From Rhodospirillaceae bacterium (lineage in GTDB: Bacteria; Pseudomonadota; Alphaproteobacteria; UBA8366; GCA-2717185): a DNA stretch of 35,600 nt. Every line of letters begins with the position of its first letter. Within the stretch, counting starts at the first letter, position 1. The notes under the pieces were generated by a model that was not told the origin of the DNA, did not search any database, and saw only the letters and a program-made list of their open reading frames with translations. This document shows positions 16,065-23,806 of this stretch, piece after piece. A program made the translations under genes and the position numbers. Where the stretch lies: NCBI GenBank assembly GCA_002717185.1, contig PBDC01000111.1, positions 1 to 35,600 on the forward strand, in the 5' to 3' direction.

Positions 16065-16431
16065 TCGGCAATCTCATGTAAAATTGGGTCGCGGAATCCC
16101 AGTGATCGATATGTTCGCAAACGCGGCCGTCTTTAGCGAAGCTAATTTTGCTCATACCATCCACTTTAAAGCCTCGCCCGCGCACGGTGCCGGAAAATTT
16201 CCACGACATCAGTGCAACGGAACCATCTAGACCTAGCGCATTAACGTTAAAACTAATGTCCTGCACACTATCAAACATATCCTCAAAGACATGCCGCAAC
16301 GCATTTACACCAGTTATATCGTTGAAAGGGTCAATAAAACGGACATCAGACGTTACAAACTGCGAAAGCTTCGCGAGCGTCTCAGGTGTCAGGGTTTCAA
16401 GATATACTCGGTAAGCGTCCGCTTTCGTCAT
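16006..16431 (-). CDS. NTF2-like/SnoaL-fold protein
   Basis: A 141-residue single-domain protein of the nuclear transport factor 2 superfamily. YLETLTPETLAKLSQFVTSDVRFIDPFNDITG and the strand pair ALMSWKFSGTVRGRGF / KISFAKDGRVCEHIDHWD are typical. It forms a cone-shaped pocket used by isomerases, hydrolases or ligand binders; no catalytic residues can be assigned. It is the last gene of the minus-strand RpoE-type operon, with an ATGA overlap to the SDR gene. The gene ends inside DUF3833 of the opposite strand. Confidence 0.8.
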   Translation of the reverse strand: MTKADAYRVYLETLTPETLAKLSQFVTSDVRFIDPFNDITGVNALRHVFEDMFDSVQDISFNVNALGLDGSVALMSWKFSGTVRGRGFKVDGMSKISFAKDGRVCEHIDHWDSATQFYMRLPIIGSLLSFVRRRISTQGRM

Positions 16432-17192
16432 CGCAAAATTCTCCGCGTGATGGGGAAATAGAGTCTATCCGGTAGCAAGCGCAGCATCTTAATGATTAAG
16501 GCAAACCTAGTGGGAAAGGTTGTCTCGAAACGTGTAACTTCAAGCGAGGAGAAAATTCGCTCCGCCGCCGCCTCTGCCGATATCAAAAAGGGCATCGGAA
16601 AGTCGTTCTTTTCAGTCAATGGCGTCTTGACGAAACCAGGATTGATAACATTGAGCGAGATCCCAAACATTTCGCACTCTGGCTTCAGTGCCTCGCACAT
16701 ATTAATAAGCGCCGCCTTAGTCCCGCCATAGGCGGATGCCCCGGGGAGTCCTCTGTATCCTGCCAAAGATGCCACAACTGCAATTCGACAACCTCGCCGC
16801 GCCTCTCGTTTCACAAACAAGGCAGAGAGGCAATTGACCGTGCCCATGACATTGACCTCGAACAATGCGCGCACCGTCTCGGGCGTAAAGTCGACTATTG
16901 GTGTGGGGAGGTGGGTACCGGCGTTCAATACCGCTAGATCTATTGGACCCAAAGTACGTTCGACATCGACCACCACCGCAGCAACCAGAAGCGCATCTGT
17001 TATGTCGAGGGGGAAGGCGTGAATGGTTCCCCGCATATTTCGGGCTTGCGTCTCCAAAGCCGCAAGATCCGACGCTGTTCGGGCGCTCACCACGACCGTA
17101 AAGCCTTCTTCTGCGCATTTTAGTGCAAGCGCGCGACCTATTCCTTTACCGGCGCCGGTAATCCAGACGACACGGGGTCGCGATCCAGTCAT
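16428..17192 (-). CDS. Short-chain dehydrogenase/reductase
   Basis: A 254-residue classical SDR. It has the cofactor site ITGAGKGIGRA (TGxxxGxG at 12-19) and the structural NAG (90-92). The catalytic set is S142 with Y155 and K159 (ASAYGGTKAAL), and NPGFVKTPLT follows. R38 after the second strand (VVSARTASDL) favours NADP(H). The C-terminal extension with LRLLPDRLYFPITRRI could associate with membrane, in line with an acyl-lipid substrate. ATG 17192 overlaps the stop of the DUF6134 gene by four bases; the longer frame upstream belongs to that gene's shadow. Substrate unknown. Similar SDRs occur in the RpoE-linked cluster of Rhodobacter. Confidence 0.87.
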   Translation of the reverse strand: MTGSRPRVVWITGAGKGIGRALALKCAEEGFTVVVSARTASDLAALETQARNMRGTIHAFPLDITDALLVAAVVVDVERTLGPIDLAVLNAGTHLPTPIVDFTPETVRALFEVNVMGTVNCLSALFVKREARRGCRIAVVASLAGYRGLPGASAYGGTKAALINMCEALKPECEMFGISLNVINPGFVKTPLTEKNDFPMPFLISAEAAAERIFSSLEVTRFETTFPTRFALIIKMLRLLPDRLYFPITRRILR

Positions 17193-17890
17193 CGCATCGG
17201 CGCCCGTCCTGTCCGGCCGAGGCAGCGCCGGCAGACATACTCGATCGTCGAACCATCCTTGCCGTCGAAACGCATCTTGACCCAATTGCCGTCTTGGTCG
17301 TACCAGACTTCATTTTGCAGGTCTCCAGTGTAAGCCCAACGACGCGCTTCGACAGTACGCCCCTCTGCTATTAGGTATTCGGAACCAAGATCCATCATGC
17401 GGACGGCATTTACCCTGCCCGTAATCGTGTTCAAAACCCTATCGCTTTTAGTAACAGCGACGTTCCAATGGTTAGTTGGAATAAGATTACCGCGAACAAT
17501 CTTTGTGCCATTCGGCCCTTTTATTTTGAGAAAATCATTCTGCCGTTCTACACGGACATAACCGACGGTCCCGTTGTCGTCTGTACGAGCATTTAGGCGA
17601 AGCAGTTTGCCGTCACGCCAGTGCGACTGCGAAGAATAATCCAAAAAATAAAGCAAATACGAGAAAAGCTCGATCTTTAGTTCAAAAACCGTATCAACCT
17701 TAAGTCCATCAACGTCATATGAATATATAACCTTATGGTGCCCTACCGGAACACCATCACGCAGCACATCAAAAACTAAGTCCCCACGCAAAGGTTCAGA
17801 AGAGTTTCCAAAAGTAGTGCTGGCAGCAAGGAGCGCCGCAGCTACGATAAAGGACCCAACAATGCTACCGCTATTCAGCGGCAACAGCAT
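17189..17890 (-). CDS. DUF6134 family exported protein
   Basis: A 233-residue protein with a hydrophobic N-terminal segment (SIVGSFIVAAALLAASTTFG), likely a signal peptide, followed by a beta-rich domain. Characteristic pieces are LVFDVLRDGVPVGHHKVIY, the strand-rich middle with HWRDGKLLRLNARTDDNG, LIPTNHWN and the end WYDQDGNWVKMRFDG with STIEYVCRRC. These fit DUF6134, a family seen in SDR/Cfa neighbourhoods and reminiscent of lipid-binding barrels (DUF3108-like). A role in carrying or handling modified lipid in the periplasm is inference. Its start overlaps the stop of the preceding small gene by one base (TGATG). Confidence 0.72.
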   Translation of the reverse strand: MLLPLNSGSIVGSFIVAAALLAASTTFGNSSEPLRGDLVFDVLRDGVPVGHHKVIYSYDVDGLKVDTVFELKIELFSYLLYFLDYSSQSHWRDGKLLRLNARTDDNGTVGYVRVERQNDFLKIKGPNGTKIVRGNLIPTNHWNVAVTKSDRVLNTITGRVNAVRMMDLGSEYLIAEGRTVEARRWAYTGDLQNEVWYDQDGNWVKMRFDGKDGSTIEYVCRRCLGRTGRAPMR

Positions 17891-18066
17891 CAGACATTTG
17901 CAAAATTTTGTGGTGGTGCGCTGCAGAGCAACGAAGCCGCAATCTGTTCAAGCATATCAGAATACGCATCCAAATTGGTAGCAACTTCTGTAACGTCGTC
18001 TTGGCGTAGCTGTTCCGCTAACAGCTGCAACATTGCTGCATTGCGACCGATATCTGTGGAGTTCAT
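17890..18066 (-). CDS. Small (58-residue) protein of unknown function, first gene of the minus-strand operon
   Basis: The protein begins MNSTDIGRNAAMLQLLAEQL and is mostly amphipathic helix, with EVATNLDAYSDMLEQIAAS following and a short Pro-rich tail. I do not recognise a family. The ATG at 18066 is preceded by AGAGG at an ideal seven bases, better than the upstream start at 18090. It has a clear RpoE-type promoter just upstream and is coupled by a one-base overlap to the DUF6134 gene, so I believe it is real despite its size. A small regulatory or scaffold role is only a guess. Confidence 0.65.
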   Translation of the reverse strand: MNSTDIGRNAAMLQLLAEQLRQDDVTEVATNLDAYSDMLEQIAASLLCSAPPQNFANV

Positions 18067-18092
18067 GCTTAACCTCTCATTGACTGACAAAG

Positions 18093-18122
18093 AAGCTACG
18101 ATACATCACGACAATTAGATCA
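18093..18122 (-). promoter_or_regulatory. Putative RpoE-dependent promoter of the 58-aa/DUF6134/SDR/NTF2-like operon
   Basis: Minus strand: TGATCT (18122-18117), an 18-base spacer ending in CG, then TAGCTT (18098-18093). It matches the promoters in front of rpoE and the FAD oxidoreductase in both boxes and in spacing. The RNA start near 18086 lies about 20 bases before the ATG at 18066. Confidence 0.65.
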
Positions 18123-18269
18123 CTGCTAGCACATTGAAGGCTACAGGATTTGGGCAAAGGTAATCTTCTTGCCTCGCGAATTAGATGAATTAGATAGGGT
18201 AGGATTAAAACGTTGGATAATGGCTTACGTGATGCACTTAAGATGACGCTAATTTAAAAAGGATAAGAT

Positions 18270-18447
18270 ATGAGCGATACCACCGGCGCGTTCGAGCAAA
18301 CACTGACTGATAACATGCCGAGTAGGAAATGCTCGTAGCCTTAGCGCCCTGCGCAACATTATAGCCGCACCAGCTGCTCTCTCTCAGCAACAAGGCATAG
18401 CTGCAACACTAGTCCTACATATAGGGAACCGCGTTTGCCGGGATTGA
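18270..18447 (+). pseudogene. Possible frameshifted small-gene remnant in a 500-bp spacer
   Basis: The region between 18123 and 18585 has no intact gene. An ATG at 18270 with a strong ribosome-binding site (AAGGA, six bases upstream) opens a 22-codon frame starting MSDTTGAFEQTLTDNMP and stopping at 18338. A different frame then reads protein-like to a TGA at 18445-18447 (NARSLSALRNIIAAPAALSQ and onwards). This is what one frameshift in a roughly 58-residue protein would look like. The 22-codon piece could instead be a leader peptide. The product is not recognised. Confidence 0.3.
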
Positions 18448-18585
18448 ACTTCGCTTTGCACTTATTTGTGCGTTCACTCGAAATACTGGACGCATTGTGA
18501 GCCGCCTCAACCCTGCTGCAGATAAACGGACCGTACTACTATCGCTGTAACCGTCAGACATCACTTGGAATTGGCCCCAGTTCGC

Positions 18586-18614
18586 TTGCAATAAGAGCCC
18601 ACTTCTTCTATTTT
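18586..18614 (+). promoter_or_regulatory. Probable sigma70 promoter of the hyuA-...-NMP phosphorylase operon
   Basis: TTGCAA (18586-18591), a 17-base spacer and TATTTT (18609-18614) lie just upstream of the first gene of the operon. The -10 element falls in the left arm of the 42-bp palindrome, and the predicted RNA start (about 18621) is at its centre. A repressor bound there would block initiation. Confidence 0.55.
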
Positions 18615-18642
18615 ATTTGTATACAAACAAAATAGAAGAAGT
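18601..18642. promoter_or_regulatory. 42-bp near-perfect palindrome, probable operator
   Basis: Arms ACTTCTTCTATTTT (18601-18614) and AAAATAGAAGAAGT (18629-18642) are exactly complementary. Between them, after one A/C mismatch, lies the perfect palindrome TTTGTATACAAA (18616-18627). The core resembles operators of MarR- or GntR/FadR-type dimers, and a MarR gene lies within the operon, so autoregulation is a good guess. The right arm also supplies the purine-rich sequence before the first start codon. As RNA it could form a long hairpin, but with the predicted RNA start at the centre only half would be transcribed. Confidence 0.6.
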
Positions 18643-18656
18643 GGGTGGAGCGGCAA

Positions 18657-20735
18657 GTGTCGGCGAGCGTATCAGAAGACGAAACCGACATTAGCACAAT
18701 CGCAGGCATCGATGTTGGAGGTACCTTCACCGACCTCCTGCTGATCGAACGCCACAAAGGTATCGCGCGCATAGTTAAGACGCTTTCCACACCAGACAAC
18801 CAAGCATTTGGCGTACTTAACGCACTCGACCACACTGGCATTGCGCTGAACGATCTGGACGCCATTATCCATGGCACTACGACTACGACGAACGCTGTCC
18901 TGGAGCGCAAGCTAGCACCTACGGGCATGATCACGACAAAGGGTTTCCGCGACATTATCGAGGTCGGTCGCCGGACGCGGCCTCAGCCTTACGGCATGTT
19001 CGGGAAATTTGAACCAGTGATCCCCCGGGACCGCAGGTTGGAAGTCACCGAGCGTATGGACGCTCAGGGCAACGTAGTGGTGCCACTCGATGAGGATGAC
19101 ATCCATAAAGCGGCTCACAGTTTGCTCGAGATGGGCTGCGAATCGCTTGTGGTCCATTTCCTGCACGCCTACGCCAATCCAGATCACGAAAGGCGAGCCG
19201 TCGCCCTACTGCGCGAAATTTGGCCGAACGACTACCTAACCGCAGGACACGAGTTGTTGTCAGAATATCGCGAGTTTGAGCGGGGCGTCACTGCCGCTGT
19301 CAATGCATCGGTCCGGCCCTTTCTGCACCGATATGTAAACCGGCTGCAAACCGAATTGAGCGCGAAAGGCTTTCAACGCGACCTACTTGTCATGAACGGC
19401 AATGGCGGCATGGTGTCAGCGCGACACGTCGATCGCGAGGCGGCCAGAACAGTCATGTCAGGCCCCGCTTCCGGGGTCATGGCGGCAGCCTATACCGCCA
19501 AACGCAGCGGGATCGAAAATCTAATCACCTACGACATGGGAGGCACCTCCACCGATGTCGCACTAGTACTCGATGCAGTACCGGCGGTTAGTAGTGAGCT
19601 CGAACTCGAATACGCGATGCCGATCCACGTACCGATGGTGGATGTGCGTACAATTGGCTCCGGCGGTGGGTCAATTGCTTACGTCGACGATGCCGGGCTG
19701 CTGCGCGTCGGTCCACGCAGCGCCGGAGCGGAGCCAGGCCCGATTTGCTATGGCCGCGGCGGTATTGAGCCTACCATCACCGATGCCAACTTGGTGCTCG
19801 GCCGCTTGAACTCCCAAGGTCTTTTGGCGACCGCAAAAGCGGTTGAGATTGTGGAGGTCCAAAACATCATCGCGCGGACAATCGGTGATCCGCTAGGATT
19901 GGACGCGAAGGAGGCAGCCGGTGCCATACTCCGTATAGCCAACGACCGGATGGCCGGAGCCATACGTATGGTCTCCTTGGCAAAAGGCCGCGACCCGCGC
20001 GATTTTACCTTGTTTGCCTTCGGTGGGGCCGGGCCGCTGCACGCAACAGCGCTGGCGCGAGAGCTTTCCATTCCCCGTGTAATGATCCCTGGGCGCCCAG
20101 GAATCACCAATGCGCTTGGTTGCGTGGTAGCAGATTTGCGACATGACTTCGTACGCACAGTTAACCGACCTCTCGACGATGTTGATATGGCGACAGTTCA
20201 CAAAATTCTGGCGGAGCAGGTTACGGAGGGTCGACGCCTCGTCAAAGCCGAGGGTATCGGCGTCGACAGCGTTGCCATTCAGCATGGTGCAGACATGCAG
20301 TTCATTGGCCAAACCCATTTGATCGACGTCGCGTTGCCCAACAGCCCGGCAACCCGCGCCGACATTCAACGGGTATTTGAAGCCGCCTATTTTGAACGCT
20401 TCCATATCGACTTACCGGAAATTCGGGCTAGTCTGGTGAACCTCAAGACATCCGTCATTGGCACCCGGCCCCAGATTGACCCCTCTATGCTGATCGAATC
20501 GTCTAGCCGCTTGGCAACGTTAGACGCAGCTTGTACAGGCAAGCGTTCCGTATGGTTCGATGGCGGATGGCGCGACACGCCGATATTTATGCGGGACCAC
20601 CTGCCTGCCAGTGCCACCTTCGAGGGGCCGGCGATCATCGAACAGATGGACACAACAATCATCATTGAGCCCGGCAACTGGGTGGAAGCGGACGAGGACG
20701 GCAACCTACTGGTTAATGTGGAGGCAGACACATGA
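18657..20735 (+). CDS. hyuA: Hydantoinase/oxoprolinase family protein, subunit A (HyuA type)
   Basis: A 692-residue ATP-dependent cyclic-amide hydrolase subunit of the HyuA/oxoprolinase family. GIDVGGTFTDLLLI (about 17-30) is the actin-fold phosphate-binding loop, followed by HGTTTTTNAVLERK. The second nucleotide motif is ITYDMGGTSTDVALV, and DVRTIGSGGGSIAYVD and FTLFAFGGAGPLHATALA follow. With HyuB it would open a lactam or imide ring at the cost of ATP. I prefer GTG 18657, with GGAG six bases upstream; GTG 18645 is possible. First gene of a nine-gene operon. Given the neighbours, 6-oxo-tetrahydronicotinate is a candidate substrate (inference); hydantoins or 5-oxoproline are the family's known ones. 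Confidence 0.85.
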   Translation: MSASVSEDETDISTIAGIDVGGTFTDLLLIERHKGIARIVKTLSTPDNQAFGVLNALDHTGIALNDLDAIIHGTTTTTNAVLERKLAPTGMITTKGFRDIIEVGRRTRPQPYGMFGKFEPVIPRDRRLEVTERMDAQGNVVVPLDEDDIHKAAHSLLEMGCESLVVHFLHAYANPDHERRAVALLREIWPNDYLTAGHELLSEYREFERGVTAAVNASVRPFLHRYVNRLQTELSAKGFQRDLLVMNGNGGMVSARHVDREAARTVMSGPASGVMAAAYTAKRSGIENLITYDMGGTSTDVALVLDAVPAVSSELELEYAMPIHVPMVDVRTIGSGGGSIAYVDDAGLLRVGPRSAGAEPGPICYGRGGIEPTITDANLVLGRLNSQGLLATAKAVEIVEVQNIIARTIGDPLGLDAKEAAGAILRIANDRMAGAIRMVSLAKGRDPRDFTLFAFGGAGPLHATALARELSIPRVMIPGRPGITNALGCVVADLRHDFVRTVNRPLDDVDMATVHKILAEQVTEGRRLVKAEGIGVDSVAIQHGADMQFIGQTHLIDVALPNSPATRADIQRVFEAAYFERFHIDLPEIRASLVNLKTSVIGTRPQIDPSMLIESSSRLATLDAACTGKRSVWFDGGWRDTPIFMRDHLPASATFEGPAIIEQMDTTIIIEPGNWVEADEDGNLLVNVEADT

Positions 20736-22477
20736 CCACGATAGACCCTATCACGCTTGGCGTTATTCAAGCTGGGTTGCAGCAGGTTTGCGACGAGATG
20801 GATCTGACCTTTTCCCGCTCCGCTTTCTCACCTGTCATCGCGGAAGCGGACGATCGGTCTGACGGTATCTACGATGCCGACACCGGCTCACTAATCGCTC
20901 AAGGTGAAGGCGGGCTGCCGATCTTCGTCGGCACCATGCAGTTTTCGACCGCGACCCTAATCGAATTCATCCGCGAAGGCCGCGCACTGCCGCCTGAAGA
21001 AGGCGACATTTACATCGTTAACGACCCGTATCTCGGCGGCACCCACCTCATGGATGTCCGCTTCGCGATGCCGTTCTACTATCGCGGCGCCCTATTCGCC
21101 TGGCTGTCCAACACTGGGCATTGGCCGGATATCGGGGGCGCCGTGCCTGGTGGATTTTCCGCCAACGCCACTGCTGTTGAACAGGAAGGGCTACGACTAC
21201 CGCCTGTCAAACTAGTCAAACACGGCACGATGGATCCGGAAATCTACGCCATCATCTGCTCCAACATCCGCATCGCCGACCAGCGGATCGGTGACATCAA
21301 GGCGCAGATCGGTGCGCTCAATGTTGGTGCGCGACAGTTGACCCGACTGCTCGACCGCTACGGCGCGAGCACGGTTAAAGCGGCGATCACCGAATGGCGG
21401 CTCCGCGCAGCGCAGCAGATGCGCGCAAAAATCGCTCAGATTCCCAACGGCACTTATCGCAGTGTCGCCTGGATCGATTCCGACGGCGTCGTCGACGAAC
21501 CCCTGAAAATTGCACTTGAGATCGAAAAGCGGAACGAAGACCTGTATTTCGACTTTGGCGGCTCGAGCCCACCTTGTCGCGGCCCGATGAACAGCGTGCT
21601 AGCAACAACCTCTTCATCAGTCTATCTCGCGATGAAACACATTTTTCCCGACGTGCCAATAAATGCGGGAACATTCGAACCGCTGCACATCAAAGACCCG
21701 GAAGGCACCTTCCTCTGCGCTAAATATCCGCGACCGGTGTCCGGTTGTGCCGCTGAAGTCTCTCAGCGCATTGCCGAGGCAGTCTTTGCCGCTTTAGTAG
21801 AGCCCCTGCCGGAAATGGTGACCGCTGCGCCAGCTGGTTCGAGCGGCAACTTCGCGCTAGGCGGATTCGATCCCGAAAAGGATCGTTCCTATGTCATGTA
21901 CCAGCTGAGCGGCGGCGGATATGGCGGCAGTGCGGATTTGGATGGGCTGACCAATGGCTGTTCGACTATCGGTATTTCCAAGACGCAACCTATTGAAGTG
22001 CTGGAGCAGTATTATCCGGTTCTGTTCCACGAATACGCACTGCGCGAAGGATCCGGCGGTGCCGGCGAGCAGCGCGGTGGGTTCGGGATTAACTACAAGG
22101 TTGAGCTGCGGCGCGGTGAGGCACAGGCTTCCTTTGTAATGGACCACGGCCGGGTAGGCCCGCAAGGCGCGCGCGGTGGCCGCGACGGCGCGCCAAATAC
22201 CGTCACCGTCTATCGCGATGGCAAACACTATGTGCCGAAACATCTCTCTAAGGATCAGGACATCCCCATTACAGCAGGCGATATGGTTGCTGTGGGCACA
22301 CCGGGCGGTGGCGGCTTCGGCGACGCGTTCACCCGTGACCCAATACTTGTGCTAACGGATGTGGCGCGGGGCTATTTTACTGTGGAACAGGCCCGCGACC
22401 AGTTCGGCGTCGTCCTTTTCGACGATCTCTCTGGCGTTGATACGGTCGCCACCGCAGCACTACGCGAAACCCCGTAA
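20732..22477 (+). CDS. hyuB: Hydantoinase B/oxoprolinase family protein, subunit B (HyuB type)
   Basis: A 581-residue HyuB-type partner. It starts ITLGVIQAGLQQVCDEMD and carries the family block YIVNDPYLGGTHLMDVRFAMPF, then SNTGHWPDIGG. The middle has FDFGGSSPPCRGPMNSVLA. Near the end come GGAGEQRGGFGINYKVELRR, VGPQGARGG and VGTPGGGGFGDA. Family members form A2B2-type complexes in which A binds ATP and B contributes the amide-hydrolysing part. ATGA overlap with hyuA supports equimolar translation. The gene is full length, with no disrupted motif. Confidence 0.86.
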   Translation: MTTIDPITLGVIQAGLQQVCDEMDLTFSRSAFSPVIAEADDRSDGIYDADTGSLIAQGEGGLPIFVGTMQFSTATLIEFIREGRALPPEEGDIYIVNDPYLGGTHLMDVRFAMPFYYRGALFAWLSNTGHWPDIGGAVPGGFSANATAVEQEGLRLPPVKLVKHGTMDPEIYAIICSNIRIADQRIGDIKAQIGALNVGARQLTRLLDRYGASTVKAAITEWRLRAAQQMRAKIAQIPNGTYRSVAWIDSDGVVDEPLKIALEIEKRNEDLYFDFGGSSPPCRGPMNSVLATTSSSVYLAMKHIFPDVPINAGTFEPLHIKDPEGTFLCAKYPRPVSGCAAEVSQRIAEAVFAALVEPLPEMVTAAPAGSSGNFALGGFDPEKDRSYVMYQLSGGGYGGSADLDGLTNGCSTIGISKTQPIEVLEQYYPVLFHEYALREGSGGAGEQRGGFGINYKVELRRGEAQASFVMDHGRVGPQGARGGRDGAPNTVTVYRDGKHYVPKHLSKDQDIPITAGDMVAVGTPGGGGFGDAFTRDPILVLTDVARGYFTVEQARDQFGVVLFDDLSGVDTVATAALRETP

Positions 22478-22496
22478 CGTCTGGCCAGGTGACAGG

Positions 22497-22949
22497 ATGG
22501 CGGTGAAAACAGCAGCCAAAACCACACGGGTTGTCGCGGAGTACAACCTTGAGGGCCAAGTCGGCCACCTACTGCGCCGCGCCAACCAACGGCATGCAGC
22601 AATTTTTTTCGAAGGCTTGAACCATCACCAGCTGACGCCAACCCAGTTTGCAGCGCTAGTCAAAATAGGCGACGAAGGGGAAGTGTCGCAGAACCGCCTC
22701 GGACGACTGACCGCAATGGACCCAGCGACGATCCTTGGTGTCGTAAAGCGCCTGCAGGAACGTGACTTGATCGACGCGAAGCCAGATCCAACCGACGGAC
22801 GGCGCAGCCTCTGGCACCTATCCGAAGTAGGCCACCGATTACTCCTGCAAGCTATCCCGCGCGCCGTGGACATCACAAGAGACACACTCACACCGCTCAA
22901 TCCGACGGAACAGGTAGCGTTCCTTAAACTTCTACGAAAACTGGCCTAA
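22497..22949 (+). CDS. MarR family transcriptional regulator
   Basis: A 150-residue winged-helix regulator. YNLEGQVGHLLRRANQRHAA forms the dimerisation helix. The DNA-binding region is LTPTQFAALVKIGDEGEVSQNRLGRLTAMDPATILGVVKRL. The wing is LIDAKPDPTDGRRSLWHLSEVG. The ATG at 22497 is preceded by AGGTGACAGG. It sits 19 bp after hyuB and its stop overlaps the next gene by one base, so it is made from the operon it probably controls via the palindrome at 18601-18642. NicR, the nicotinate-pathway repressor of Pseudomonas that responds to 6-hydroxynicotinate, is also a MarR protein, which gives a functional parallel but not proof. Confidence 0.9.
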   Translation: MAVKTAAKTTRVVAEYNLEGQVGHLLRRANQRHAAIFFEGLNHHQLTPTQFAALVKIGDEGEVSQNRLGRLTAMDPATILGVVKRLQERDLIDAKPDPTDGRRSLWHLSEVGHRLLLQAIPRAVDITRDTLTPLNPTEQVAFLKLLRKLA

Positions 22950-23806
22950 TGACCCGTCTGTACGAACGCCCGCAAAGCCTCGATCAGGCGCTGGATCTGT
23001 TGCCGCAGGAGGACTGGACTATCCTCGCGGGCGGCACTGACATTTACCCTGCATCAGCCGAAGCCTACGCCTGGGGCCATCCCACGCCGTGCCATATCCT
23101 CGACGTTACCGCGATCAGCTCGTTATCCTCTATCGAGGAGACGCCGGAAGCCTTCCGCATAGGATGCCTCGCGACCTGGACCGAGCTGATCGAAGCGGAA
23201 CTACCAAACTGGTTCAAAGCCCTGCGGTTTGCCTCTCAAGAAATTGGCGGTGTACAGATCCAGAATCGTGGCACACTGGTTGGCAATATTTGCAATGCGT
23301 CACCGGCTGCAGACAGTGTTCCCGCCCTCCTTGTTCTGGACGCAGCAGTCGAGTTGCAGGCCGCCAACGAGACAAGAACTGTACCGCTCGACGCCTTCAT
23401 TCTTGGCAACCGTCGTACAGTCCGCCAACCGAACGAGCTCGTTACAGCAATCGTCATACCCAAGCGAGGTCCGTCAGCCCGGTCGACGTTTTGTAAGCTT
23501 GGCGCACGGCGCTATCTCGTGATCTCGATCGCGATGGTCGCTGTGCTGATCGAAACTGACGAAGCAGACCGCATCGAACATGCCAGGGTCGCCGTCGGCG
23601 CTTGCTCCGAAGTCGCACAGCGCCTGCCAGAGCTGGAAGCGACACTGACCGGCCGCGCAGCCAACATACCCCTGGACGATGCGTTCCTAGAGGAAGCACT
23701 GACCGTACTCAGCCCGATCGAGGATGCGCGCAGCAACGCAGTGTATCGTCAGCGGGCAGCGCAGGTCTTGGTAAGCCGGGCCCTGAAGGAAGTTGGGATG
23801 GCATGA
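22949..23806 (+). CDS. FAD-binding subunit of a xanthine dehydrogenase-family molybdenum hydroxylase
   Basis: A 285-residue medium (FAD) subunit of the CoxM/XdhB type. It has LAGGTDIYP (about 26-34), the first FAD phosphate-binding motif. IGGVQIQNRGTLVGNICNASPAADS is the second FAD motif, and KLGARRYLVISIAMVAV follows. The C-terminal CO-dehydrogenase-flavoprotein-like domain ends near DARSNAVYRQRAAQVLVSRAL. It would pass electrons from the Fe-S clusters of the next gene's product to an external acceptor such as NAD+. The gene begins on the last base of the marR stop (TAATG) and its own stop overlaps the next start by four bases. Confidence 0.9.
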   Translation: MTRLYERPQSLDQALDLLPQEDWTILAGGTDIYPASAEAYAWGHPTPCHILDVTAISSLSSIEETPEAFRIGCLATWTELIEAELPNWFKALRFASQEIGGVQIQNRGTLVGNICNASPAADSVPALLVLDAAVELQAANETRTVPLDAFILGNRRTVRQPNELVTAIVIPKRGPSARSTFCKLGARRYLVISIAMVAVLIETDEADRIEHARVAVGACSEVAQRLPELEATLTGRAANIPLDDAFLEEALTVLSPIEDARSNAVYRQRAAQVLVSRALKEVGMA

